From contig DVHA01000117.1 in assembly GCA_018712425.1 (NCBI GenBank), forward strand, positions 1-9,789: a DNA stretch of 9,789 bases, read 5' to 3'. The position numbers were made by a program, and so were the translations under genes. Origin of the DNA: Candidatus Faecivivens stercoravium (GTDB taxonomy: Bacteria; Bacillota; Clostridia; Oscillospirales; Ruminococcaceae). Below, in pieces: positions 1 to 6,949 of this stretch (the first letter of the stretch is position 1; the number at the start of each line of letters is the position of its first letter). The notes under the pieces are model-generated. The model saw only the letters and a program-made list of their open reading frames with translations, did not search any database and was not told the origin of the DNA.

Positions 1-1020
1 ATCCTTCAGGGGAATAATATTTATATTTCTCCAGATATGCAGGCGGCGATCCTGTCCCCCTGGAACCTTTTTGCCTTCCTCATTGCGTTTTTGCTGATAC
101 TGGCGGCGGCAATCCTGCTTTTCTGCGGCCCGGCAAAGCGGAAATCACCGGCCGCTTATCGGGTTACAACCCCCTCTTTTGAAGCACTGCTTGTCTGGTC
201 GGGGAACAACCGGCGGCTGCTGTCGGTTTTGCTGCTGGTCTTTTCGGCGCTTGCTCTGGTGACGGCTTCCGTCCGGCAGAGCTGGAAACTGGACCAGGCG
301 AATTTGCGCTATAAATTTACGGCGCAGACCTCTTTTGACCCGGATGAAAACGACGCCCCCGGGAGCAAGCAGTATCTGGACGGCGTTCCGATGGAAGAGA
401 TAGACTTCCGGGCGCTGAATTTTTCGTCCGAAACCCGCCGTGGCCTGGGGTTTGCCCCTTATACCCTCCAGATTACCCTCACTGAAGACCTCATTTATTA
501 TAAAGAGGTTGCCGGCATCAAAGTCCCGGCCCTGACCCTCCCGGCCGGTTCGCTGATTTCCTATTACATGACCCCCGCCCAGTCCTCGCCCTACGGCTAC
601 GGCTACAAGACCTACCCGACCTACGACCGGAACTGGCGGTACGCCGTCCCGTTCGAGACGGGGGAGGAGGGACCCCGCTGGAAAGGGGAGCAGGCCCACG
701 ACTATATCCTCTCCCAGGAGGAAGCCGGTTTTTACTACGTCCGGCTGGAAGACATCGAACGGGTCTACCGCCAGCTGGCCGACGCTTATATCGCGGAGGA
801 GGAGATTGAAGCGGAACCGGCAGAAATCGAGTGGGAAATCTATCGGAATCTGTTTCGGATGGATAACCTGTTTATCGCTGACAATATCTACCTTTCGCCC
901 GATTCCGGCAGCTACGCCTATACCCGCCGGGAGATTTACGGCCTGATAGGGAGCGGATGCTGTTTCCTTGCGGGCCTTGCGCTTCTCATCAGCTCCCGCC
1001 GCCGGTTAGAGGCGGGCTGA
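1..1020 (+). CDS. Membrane protein with repeated ectodomain module, 5'-truncated by the window edge
   Basis: Family not recognised. The frame is open from the first base to the TGA at 1018-1020. The first ATG (37) is not a credible start: the twelve codons before it (ending NNIYISPD) match the end of the ectodomain module seen later in this protein (DNIYLSPD). The gene therefore begins upstream, probably with a first complete module. In the 339 visible residues there is a transmembrane segment at about 21-43, a basic cytoplasmic loop (PAKRK...NNRR), a second segment at about 73-91, a complete ectodomain to about 310, a third segment (IYGLIGSGCCFLAGLALLIS) and a basic tail SRRRLEAG. The basic loop and tail place the ectodomain outside the cell. 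Module motifs present are GVPMEEIDF, LIYYK, VPALTLPAGS, YPTYDRNWRYAVPF and FYYVRLEDIERVY. No catalytic motif or conserved cysteine pattern is visible. The next gene starts 23 bases downstream, so the three genes probably form one transcript. Confidence 0.75.
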   Translation: MLQGNNIYISPDMQAAILSPWNLFAFLIAFLLILAAAILLFCGPAKRKSPAAYRVTTPSFEALLVWSGNNRRLLSVLLLVFSALALVTASVRQSWKLDQANLRYKFTAQTSFDPDENDAPGSKQYLDGVPMEEIDFRALNFSSETRRGLGFAPYTLQITLTEDLIYYKEVAGIKVPALTLPAGSLISYYMTPAQSSPYGYGYKTYPTYDRNWRYAVPFETGEEGPRWKGEQAHDYILSQEEAGFYYVRLEDIERVYRQLADAYIAEEEIEAEPAEIEWEIYRNLFRMDNLFIADNIYLSPDSGSYAYTRREIYGLIGSGCCFLAGLALLISSRRRLEAG

Positions 1021-1028
1021 TCTTCGCC

Positions 1029-1036
1029 AAAGGAGG
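1029..1036 (+). promoter_or_regulatory. Ribosome binding site that fixes the start of the second membrane gene
   Basis: The sequence AAAGGAGG lies 7 bases before the ATG at 1044. The frame is also open to an earlier ATG at 957, but that lies inside the preceding gene and has no comparable site. This supports initiation at 1044. Confidence 0.8.
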
Positions 1037-1043
1037 GACTCCC

Positions 1044-2696
1044 ATGTTCTTGACGCCATCCGCCCGCCGCCGCGCCCGTTTTCTCGCCATCTCCTTCCTG
1101 CTGGTGCTGGGGACGGGGCTGCTGCTGTCCACCGCCTGGCAGGTTTACCGCCGCTCCACTTTTGCCCACACCGTCTTGTCCTACCGCTTCGAATACGGGG
1201 AAGAGCCGGTCACCCTCCCCGGTTCCGGCCAGTTTCACGACGGCGTGCCGCTGGAGGAGATGGATTTCCAGGCGCTGGGCTATGTCCCGGACGACAATAT
1301 GCGCCGGGCCGAGCGCTACCCGGTCGAAAGCTACCCGCTTCTGGACGACGTCACCTACTACCGCCGGGAAAACGGCCGGATGGTGCGGGCACTGACGCTT
1401 AAAAAGGGGACTTTGCTCCCCTGCGAGGACCCAAACCTCACCCGGAACCCCAAATTCGGCTATGGCTTTTACAGCTACCCGACCTACGAGGCCGGATGGC
1501 GGTACGCGGTGCCCTTTATGACGGCCGGGCAGGCGGATATCTTCGAAGGAGAGACTGACATCACCCTGTCGCAGGCGGAATACCCCTTTTACTATGTCCG
1601 GCTGGAAGATCTGGAAACCGTCTACCTCTCCCGGTATCGGGCGCTCGAGGCGGCGGGCTATAACTTTGCCGAGGAGGTCCGCGCCCGGAACGCCATCGTC
1701 CAGCCCAATTCGCCGATGGAGGTAAAGATGTTTGATAAGCTCCACCGGCTGGACTTTATCTTCTCCCGGGCGGGGATTTTCCTGTCGGAAGATTTAACGG
1801 AGCGGGGCTGGACGGACGCGGACACCGACCGGATGGCATGGACGTTTCTTTCGCTCGTGGGGGCGGTGTTTTGCCTGTGGAGAGGGAAGGGGACTGCCCG
1901 ATGGATTGGGGTGGCGGCCTTTGCCGCTGCCGCGGTAAGCATTACGGTCTTCACCGGCGTGCGGGTGTCCAGCGCATGGGAGGAGCACCGGGCGCTTGCC
2001 TCCGTTTACATGGACGAGGTTTACAGCCTCTTTTATCACCGGACGGAACCGGGCAGCACCCAGTATGAGGATCATGTCCCGATGGAAGAGATGGACTTTA
2101 CCCAGTTTGAGCTGGGGCCGGAGGCTTTTGCACCGATGGGCATACCGACGGTCGCCTACGGGGTTCAGCTCTCGGAGGATGTGACCTATTACCGGGACTT
2201 CTGGGGCCTGAAAATTCCGGTCAAAACGTTGCGGAAGGGGACATTGCTGACTATTATGACTGGGAATGGTTATACGATACCCTATGGATACGGACTTTCG
2301 AGCTTTCCAACCTACGAACCCGGCTGGCGGTATGTCGTCCCATTTGAGCCGCACACCGCCTTCGAGGCGGATTTTGCGGAAACGATCACCCTTTCTCAGG
2401 ATGCGTATGAATATGCTTATATCCGGCTGGATGACCTGTTTACTCTTTTAAACGATTATTGGATTGCGTATTATGGCGAGGAATCCCGGGAAATGGAATC
2501 ACCTTACCGGGAGTACAGGCTGTTTAATGTTATGACCGGCCTGGACCAGGATTTACAGGGGAGAAAATATTACACTTCGGAAGAAGTTTTACTCCTGCCC
2601 GTTTTCCCCGGCGATATCCAGGCGATCGCCCTGGGAGCCGCCTGCCTCGGCCTTTCCGCATGCATCCTCTGCCGAAAGAGGGGGAAGCCGCAATGA
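1044..2696 (+). CDS. Membrane protein with two tandem ectodomain modules
   Basis: Protein of 550 residues, family not recognised. The basic N-terminus (PSARRRAR) is followed by a transmembrane segment at about 12-33, ectodomain 1 at about 34-260, a segment at about 264-279, a short basic loop (RGKGTARW), a segment at about 288-308, ectodomain 2 at about 309-520, a last segment at about 523-542 and the tail RKRGKPQ. The positive-inside rule puts both ectodomains outside. Matching motifs in the two halves are GVPLEEMDF (67-75) and HVPMEEMDF (344-352), VTYYRRENG (103-111) and VTYYRDFWG (380-388), ALTLKKGTLL and VKTLRKGTLL, YPTYEAGWRYAVPF (145-158) and FPTYEPGWRYVVPF (421-434), and YYVRLEDL (183-190) and AYIRLDDL (458-465). 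The halves look like an internal duplication. The stop overlaps the next start as ATGA, implying translational coupling. Role unknown; a surface structural or sensory module is possible, but nothing in the sequence decides it. Confidence 0.85.
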   Translation: MFLTPSARRRARFLAISFLLVLGTGLLLSTAWQVYRRSTFAHTVLSYRFEYGEEPVTLPGSGQFHDGVPLEEMDFQALGYVPDDNMRRAERYPVESYPLLDDVTYYRRENGRMVRALTLKKGTLLPCEDPNLTRNPKFGYGFYSYPTYEAGWRYAVPFMTAGQADIFEGETDITLSQAEYPFYYVRLEDLETVYLSRYRALEAAGYNFAEEVRARNAIVQPNSPMEVKMFDKLHRLDFIFSRAGIFLSEDLTERGWTDADTDRMAWTFLSLVGAVFCLWRGKGTARWIGVAAFAAAAVSITVFTGVRVSSAWEEHRALASVYMDEVYSLFYHRTEPGSTQYEDHVPMEEMDFTQFELGPEAFAPMGIPTVAYGVQLSEDVTYYRDFWGLKIPVKTLRKGTLLTIMTGNGYTIPYGYGLSSFPTYEPGWRYVVPFEPHTAFEADFAETITLSQDAYEYAYIRLDDLFTLLNDYWIAYYGEESREMESPYREYRLFNVMTGLDQDLQGRKYYTSEEVLLLPVFPGDIQAIALGAACLGLSACILCRKRGKPQ

Positions 2697-3484
2697 AAAA
2701 ACTGGCCCGATGGGCGAATCAAAACCTTCGCTTTCTGCTCTCCACCCTTTTCCTCCTTTTTGCCCTTCTGCTTCTCCTCGGCACCTTTTTCCAGATCAAA
2801 GATGATCAGAGTTGGAACCGATCGGTGGTACAAGATATTGAGGACTGCAATCCGGACAGCTGGAATCGGAAAAAGAGCGACCAATACTGGAATCAGGTCC
2901 CGATGGAGCAGATGGATCTGTCCGATTTTGCGTTTCTGGGAGAGGGGTTGACGGGATTTTCACCCAAAAAGCTCTCGTTTAACTGGCGTCTACCGGCAGA
3001 CCTGACCTACTACCGGGATGTGGAGGGGGATAAGGTACCGGCGCTGACGCTGAAAAAAGGGACCATGGTCAGCTGGCCGATCTACCGGTATTTCGGCGGT
3101 TACGGGTTTGACAGCTTCCCGACCTATGAGGCCGGATGGTGGTATGCCGTGCCCTTTACGTCCGAAGATGTGTATAGGGAATGGGATATTGACTTCTATA
3201 TTTTGCCGCAGGATCGGTTTGACTACTACTATGTCCGGCTGGAGGATTTAAAGCCGGTGGTGCGGGCGCTCTATCGGGAAAACGGGAATCGGGCAACCAG
3301 CCGGCAGATTAAGATCCAGCTTCTGACCGTCGACCGGCGGCTTGCCGCGTATAATACCTTCATCTCCGCCGACCTCCGCGCCTCCATTTTCCCTGCCCAG
3401 TACCTCCCGAATTTTACTGCCGCCGCCCTTTGCCTGCTGGCGGCATTCCTGCTGTTCCGCGCGCAGCTGAAACACCCCCGTTAA
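2693..3484 (+). CDS. Membrane protein with a single ectodomain module
   Basis: Protein of 263 residues, same unrecognised family as the two upstream genes. The start ATG (2693) overlaps the upstream TGA by four bases, with a purine-rich site (GAAAGAGGGGGAAG) just before it. The frame is open to an earlier ATG at 2660, but that lacks a site and extends into the previous gene. Basic N-terminus MKKLARW, a very hydrophobic segment at about 12-35, ectodomain at about 36-235, and a second segment at about 238-257 ending in a short basic tail. Module motifs are QVPMEQMDL (68-76), LTYYRDVEG (104-112), PALTLKKGT (116-124), SFPTYEAGWWYAVPF (141-155) and YYVRLEDL (179-186). This is the minimal version, two membrane anchors around one ectodomain, and suggests the longer relatives arose by duplication and fusion. 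Transcription probably ends at the hairpins at 3490-3520 and 3755-3786. Confidence 0.85.
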   Translation: MKKLARWANQNLRFLLSTLFLLFALLLLLGTFFQIKDDQSWNRSVVQDIEDCNPDSWNRKKSDQYWNQVPMEQMDLSDFAFLGEGLTGFSPKKLSFNWRLPADLTYYRDVEGDKVPALTLKKGTMVSWPIYRYFGGYGFDSFPTYEAGWWYAVPFTSEDVYREWDIDFYILPQDRFDYYYVRLEDLKPVVRALYRENGNRATSRQIKIQLLTVDRRLAAYNTFISADLRASIFPAQYLPNFTAAALCLLAAFLLFRAQLKHPR

Positions 3485-3489
3485 CCTGA

Positions 3490-3520
3490 AAAGCCGCCTA
3501 CCGGTAAGGTAAACGGCTTT
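3490..3520 (+). terminator. Hairpin just after the three-gene membrane operon, probable weak terminator
   Basis: The outer stem AAAGCCG (3490-3496) pairs with CGGCTTT (3514-3520). The inner stem TACC (3499-3502) pairs with GGTA (3508-3511). It starts 6 bases after the stop codon. The T-tract is short (TTTGACTG), so termination may be partial. It resembles the second hairpin at 3755-3781 and shares 12 identical bases with it. Confidence 0.5.
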
Positions 3521-3558
3521 GACTGTCGAAAAACAAGTTTGGCGGAAACGCTGGAATC

Positions 3559-3737
3559 GGCGCTGGTGTTAAAGTGACAAAGAAACGTGTGCAGAATGAA
3601 AAGTTTTACTCGATTTTTTTCAAAAAATCGCGGGAGTGGAGAGGGCAGAGCCCTTTCCCAAGTGGTCACTTTTTGTACTTCCGAAGCTGACCACAGTTTT
3701 GCCGCTGATAACGAAGCGTGCGCAGCACCCAAAAAAT
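3559..3737 (+). repeat. Dispersed 179-bp structured repeat, copy 1
   Basis: The reverse complement of this stretch aligns without a gap to 6950-7128, with 145 of 179 bases identical by hand count. Three blocks are perfectly conserved: 3599-3632 (34 bases), 3675-3696 (22 bases) and 3705-3737 (33 bases). Hairpins visible are 3638-3658 (nine-pair stem with one mismatch, loop AGA), 3611-3630 (CGATTTTT...AAAAATCG), and a small GTGC/GCAC stem near 3720-3730. It lies between the stop of the membrane operon and a rho-independent terminator, so it would be transcribed as part of the 3' untranslated region. It is drawn on the + strand because both copies read the same way relative to the gene upstream. 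Function unknown; a mobile miniature element, a 3' RNA element or a small RNA are all possible. There is no evidence that it codes for protein. Confidence 0.8.
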
Positions 3738-3754
3738 ATTTTTTTGATAAACTG

Positions 3755-3786
3755 AGCCGCCTACCGTTATCGGTAAGCGGCTTTTT
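3755..3786 (+). terminator. Rho-independent terminator of the membrane operon
   Basis: The stem AGCCGC (3755-3760) pairs with GCGGCT (3777-3782) and TACCG (3762-3766) with CGGTA (3771-3775). There is one C-A mismatch and a TTAT loop, and the hairpin runs into TTTTT at 3782-3786. The T-tract is on the + strand. On the - strand the hairpin is followed only by CAGTTTATC, so it may also weakly terminate the convergent spoIVA transcript, whose stop lies 6 bases away. Confidence 0.75.
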
Positions 3787-3792
3787 CAGGCT

Positions 3793-5265
3793 TCACAAAA
3801 TCAGGCAGAGCAGCCCGTTGCACCCGTCGTTGATAATCCGTTCGATCGTCTCGGCCAGTTTGAGCCGGGCTTCCTGCGGCATCCGCCCGAGTTTTGCCCG
3901 GAGGCCCTCGTTGACCAGTGCGTGGAGCGACTTTCCGAAGATGTTCGACTCCCAGATCTTGCTGGGGTCCTCCTCAAAGTCTTTGAGCAGCCCCATCACC
4001 AGCTCTTCCGACTGCCGTTCCGACCCGACAATCGGGCTGACTTCGGTCTGGATATCCGCCCGCATCATATGGATGGACGGGGCGCTCGCCCGCAGCCGGA
4101 CGCCGTATTTGCCGCCCTGCTTGACGATTTCCGGCTCTTCCAGCCGCAGTTCGTTCATCTCCGGCATGACAATTCCGTACCCTGTCGCCTCTACTTCGTC
4201 CAGCGCCCCTTTGAGCCGCTCGTACTGCTTCTGGCACTGGGCCAGCTCTTTAAGCTTCGGAATCAGCTCCGATTCGTCCTGCAGTTCCACCCCGGTCGTC
4301 TCGCCGAGTATCTGGTAAAAGAGCCTCGGCTTGAGGGTCACCTGTAACCGCGCCGCCCCGTCCCCGGGGTCCATCCGGTCAATCCAGGCCCGTTCCACCG
4401 CTTCGCACCCCGAGAGGGCCTCCGCCGTCTTCTCGACGTCCCGCAGCTTCTCGACCGGTTCGGCCGCCTGCCGCACCGCCCCGAAGACCTCGCTCCTCAG
4501 CCAGTGGCCGGTGTCGAGGGAGAGGATCCAGCGGGGGAGGAAGACCTCCATCTCCCGCAGCGGGAATTCGTAGAGGATTTCCCGCATGATGCCGGTGATC
4601 GCCGCCTCGTCCAGTTCCATGCAGTTGACCGCCGTCACCGGCCGGCCGTATTTCGCCTCCATCTCCGCCCGGAGCTGCTGGACCGCCGGGGAACCGGGGT
4701 CCCGGGCGTTTAACAGGACGACAAAGGGCTTATGCAGCCCTTCCAGCTCCTGGATGACCCGTTCTTCCGCCTCGGCGTACTCCTCGCGGGGGATGTCGCT
4801 GATCGAGCCGTCGGTCGTCACCACCAGCCCGATTGTCGAGTGGTCGGTGATGACCTTGCCGGTGCCGATCTCCGCCGCCATGTTGAAGGGGATTTCCTCG
4901 TCAAACCAGGGGGTCCGGACCATCCGCGGCTGTTCGTTCTCAAAATAGCCGAGGGAGGAGGGGACGATGTACCCGACGCAGTCGATCAGCCGCACCCGCA
5001 TGACCGTGTGGTCGGAAAGGGGCACCTCCGCCGCTTTTTCAGGGACGAACTTCGGCTCGGTTGTCATAATCGTCTTGCCGGCAGCCGACTGGGGCAGTTC
5101 GTCGGTCGCCCGTTCCCGCAAAGCGCCGTCCTCCATCCGCGGCAGCACCAGCGTCTCCATAAACCGTTTGATAAAGGTGCTTTTGCCGGTCCGGACCGGG
5201 CCGACCACCCCGATGTAGATATCCCCGCCCGTCCGCCGGGCGATGTCTTCGTAAATATCCGCCAT
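3793..5265 (-). CDS. spoIVA: Stage IV sporulation protein A (spore coat morphogenetic ATPase)
   Basis: Recognised from the whole sequence. The protein has 490 residues; the Bacillus subtilis protein is close to 492. SpoIVA is made in the mother cell, polymerises on the outer forespore membrane using ATP hydrolysis, and forms the base on which the coat assembles. Visible features are the Walker A motif GPVRTGKST (22-30), the conserved DELPQSAAGKTIMTTEPKF stretch (55-73), RLIDCVGY (92-99) with the Walker-B-position Asp95, HSTIGLVVTTDG (142-153), and the conserved C-terminal region from GVRLRASAPSIHM (388-400) to the end, GLLCLIL, corresponding to the end that contacts SpoVM in Bacillus. The start at 5265 gives the canonical MADIYEDIARRTGGDIYIG N-terminus and has a good ribosome site. 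The frame continues upstream into sipL, but that extension is not homologous. It follows sipL by 17 bases, so the pair is very probably co-transcribed. Confidence 0.98.
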   Translation of the reverse strand: MADIYEDIARRTGGDIYIGVVGPVRTGKSTFIKRFMETLVLPRMEDGALRERATDELPQSAAGKTIMTTEPKFVPEKAAEVPLSDHTVMRVRLIDCVGYIVPSSLGYFENEQPRMVRTPWFDEEIPFNMAAEIGTGKVITDHSTIGLVVTTDGSISDIPREEYAEAEERVIQELEGLHKPFVVLLNARDPGSPAVQQLRAEMEAKYGRPVTAVNCMELDEAAITGIMREILYEFPLREMEVFLPRWILSLDTGHWLRSEVFGAVRQAAEPVEKLRDVEKTAEALSGCEAVERAWIDRMDPGDGAARLQVTLKPRLFYQILGETTGVELQDESELIPKLKELAQCQKQYERLKGALDEVEATGYGIVMPEMNELRLEEPEIVKQGGKYGVRLRASAPSIHMMRADIQTEVSPIVGSERQSEELVMGLLKDFEEDPSKIWESNIFGKSLHALVNEGLRAKLGRMPQEARLKLAETIERIINDGCNGLLCLIL

Positions 5266-5274
5266 AACCTTCAG

Positions 5275-5280
5275 CCTCCC
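5275..5280 (-). promoter_or_regulatory. Ribosome binding site of spoIVA
   Basis: On the - strand, GGGAGG lies 9 bases before the ATG at 5265, inside the short gap after the sipL stop codon. It selects 5265 over an in-frame start at 5382 that lies within sipL. Confidence 0.8.
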
Positions 5281-5282
5281 TT

Positions 5283-6797
5283 TTATTCCGTGGTCATCGG
5301 GATCAGCAGCATCTGCCGTTTCCCGACCGTCTCGCCCTCCAGGCCGTTTTCCTCCAGGATGGCCGGAAGGGAAGTCCTGCACCGTTTGGCGAGATCCCAG
5401 AGGTTTTCGCCGGGGTTTGCGTAAACCAGCCGGATGGCGGCGCCGGACGCTTCCACCGGCTTTTCGGTGTCGAGGTTCAGGGCCCGGAGGGTCCGGACCG
5501 GCTGGTTTTCGTAGAGGGTGCCGCTGACCGCCAGGGCCGCCTGGATTTCAATCCCGCCTTCGGTAATCCGTCCGGAGATCGACTGGAGGCTGACTTCGGG
5601 GAAGAAGCTCATCCCGGCGCCGCCGTAGGTCTGTAATTCCTGCTCAAAAAGCAGCGCCTTTTCGACGGCGTCGATCTCGCCGCCCCGGGAGACAATCGCC
5701 GTCACCTCCAGCGCCCCCGACAGGATCAGCTTCCCTTCCTCCGACCGGCAGGCGGTTTCACCGGCCGCCGGCAGCAGGGCCAAAAGGCTGTCAATCCCGG
5801 TCCCAGGGATGGTCCCGGCCACCTGGACCGGCTGGGAGAGGACCGAAAGGGCTTTCCAGAGGGGGAGGGTCTCGGTTTCCGGTTCCGACTGGAACAGGCA
5901 GGAATAGCCGTCGTCGGCGGGAGAGCAGGTTTCGTTTTTGTCGCAGCAGGCCGAGAAGGTGAGGTTCCATTCGGCCGAGAGGGTCCGGCATTCGTCCCCG
6001 TTCCGCACAGGTTCAAAGCTGCCGGTGACCTGGCCCGCCTGGACGTTGCAGAGCCAGCTGTCGTCCACCCCCGGCAGTTCGAGGATCTGGCTGACCGGCT
6101 CGCTCCATTCCATCGATTCCGGCCCGCCGCCCCCTTCCGGGCAGTAGAGCAGCCGGGTCGTGAGGTCCCCCCGGCAGATCAGCTTCCCTTCGACCAGCTT
6201 CGTTTCGGTGATGCTCACCTGGTAGCAGGCGTCGAGCAGGCTCCCGAAGGCCGGCTTGGCGTCACCCAGCTGCAAATCTTCGCTTAGGGTACAGTTTTTT
6301 TCGGCCGTGACCCGCTTGCCGCAGCAGGTGACCTCTTTCCGGTGGAGCTGTACCCCGTCCCCCGCGGCGTCGGTCAGGACGGGGTGGGGGACCTGCCGCA
6401 TGGCCCGCACCCGGAGGCTCAACCCGCAGCGGACCTCCAGCCGCCGGCCGCTCACCGCCCGGGCGTTTACATGGTAGCAGCGGGGGACACACCGGGCGGT
6501 GATTTCCCCCTCCGGCAGGTCGAGCGACTTGGAAAAGGGGACGCTCTGCCGCACCGCGTGGAGGGTGTGGGTGTCCTCCCCGAGATAAAGGACCGAAACG
6601 GTGCAGCTGCCGCTGATCTCCAGCCGTCCGCCGCCGGCCCGGACCTGCTGGACGGCGGGGGAGACCCGGGTCTTCAGCACCCGGAAGACCTCCGGTTCGT
6701 AGTCCGGCAGCAGGAAGTCCAGCTCCAGCGATTGTTCGGCGGCGGTGTCCAGGACCGTCTCGGTTACATAAAGGTCGGTCGTCTTCAGTTCCGGCAT
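5283..6797 (-). CDS. sipL: SipL-like SPOCS (DUF3794) protein with C-terminal LysM domain
   Basis: Protein of 504 residues. In Clostridioides difficile, SipL is of similar length, is made in the mother cell and binds SpoIVA through its LysM domain to attach coat layers to the forespore. Here a SPOCS-type repeat is visible at about 25-130 (LDFLLPDYEPEVFRVLKTR, then a beta-rich GGRLEISGSCTVSVLYLGED). A second lies at about 160-285 (EGKLICRGDLTTRLLYCPE) and a third, more divergent one at about 310-440 (EGKLILSGALEVTAIVSRGG). The C-terminal LysM is at about 456-500, with ENLWDLAKR (464-472) and the closing LLIP. There is no signal peptide or membrane segment, as expected for a mother-cell cytosolic protein. 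ATG 6797 is preferred to an upstream TTG at 6815 because a ribosome site lies correctly before it. Its place directly upstream of spoIVA strongly supports the SipL assignment. Confidence 0.9.
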   Translation of the reverse strand: MPELKTTDLYVTETVLDTAAEQSLELDFLLPDYEPEVFRVLKTRVSPAVQQVRAGGGRLEISGSCTVSVLYLGEDTHTLHAVRQSVPFSKSLDLPEGEITARCVPRCYHVNARAVSGRRLEVRCGLSLRVRAMRQVPHPVLTDAAGDGVQLHRKEVTCCGKRVTAEKNCTLSEDLQLGDAKPAFGSLLDACYQVSITETKLVEGKLICRGDLTTRLLYCPEGGGGPESMEWSEPVSQILELPGVDDSWLCNVQAGQVTGSFEPVRNGDECRTLSAEWNLTFSACCDKNETCSPADDGYSCLFQSEPETETLPLWKALSVLSQPVQVAGTIPGTGIDSLLALLPAAGETACRSEEGKLILSGALEVTAIVSRGGEIDAVEKALLFEQELQTYGGAGMSFFPEVSLQSISGRITEGGIEIQAALAVSGTLYENQPVRTLRALNLDTEKPVEASGAAIRLVYANPGENLWDLAKRCRTSLPAILEENGLEGETVGKRQMLLIPMTTE

Positions 6798-6806
6798 ATC
6801 TTTCCA

Positions 6807-6813
6807 TCCTTTC
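6807..6813 (-). promoter_or_regulatory. Ribosome binding site of sipL
   Basis: GAAAGGA on the - strand, 9 bases before ATG 6797. The alternative TTG start at 6815 would place this site inside the coding region, so the ATG is favoured. Confidence 0.7.
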
Positions 6814-6898
6814 AAAGCGTCTTTGGTTACTCGTCCGGGCGGTCTGCCGGGACTGTCCTACCATATGCCGGACGGGACGGGGATAGAACGCCTAAAGG

Positions 6899-6923
6899 AA
6901 AAAGCCGCCCCCGAAGGGACGGC
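6899..6923 (-). terminator. Rho-independent terminator of the MATE/DUF3795-like operon
   Basis: On the - strand, GCCGTCCC (6923-6916), loop TTCG, then GGGGCGGC (6911-6904), directly followed by TTTTT (6903-6899). All eight stem positions pair, one as G-U, and the loop is a C-UUCG-G tetraloop, one of the most stable known. It lies about 210 bases beyond the stop of the DUF3795-like gene and about 100 bases before the sipL start, so it separates the two - strand transcription units. Confidence 0.85.
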
Positions 6924-6949
6924 CGAGATGGTTGAATCGTCTTTTGATC

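Noticed and set aside
957..1043. N-terminal extension of the second membrane protein to ATG 957
   Set aside because: It overlaps the end of the first gene and lacks a ribosome site, whereas 1044 has a near-perfect one and yields a normal membrane-anchor N-terminus.
4732..5424. Long + strand open frame opposite spoIVA
   Set aside because: The antisense of a strongly conserved sporulation gene, with no ribosome site or family resemblance.
6832..6874. Inverted repeat CGTCCGG / CCGGACG in the sipL leader
   Set aside because: Only seven pairs with a 29-base loop in very GC-rich sequence; chance is a sufficient explanation and no riboswitch-like conserved core is visible.
6860..6885. Possible sigma-E type promoter before sipL (CATATGGT on the - strand as a -10, with TAT 15 bases upstream)
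   Set aside because: The position would suit a mother-cell gene, but the -35 match is poor and one weak -10 is not enough. Transcript start mapping would decide.
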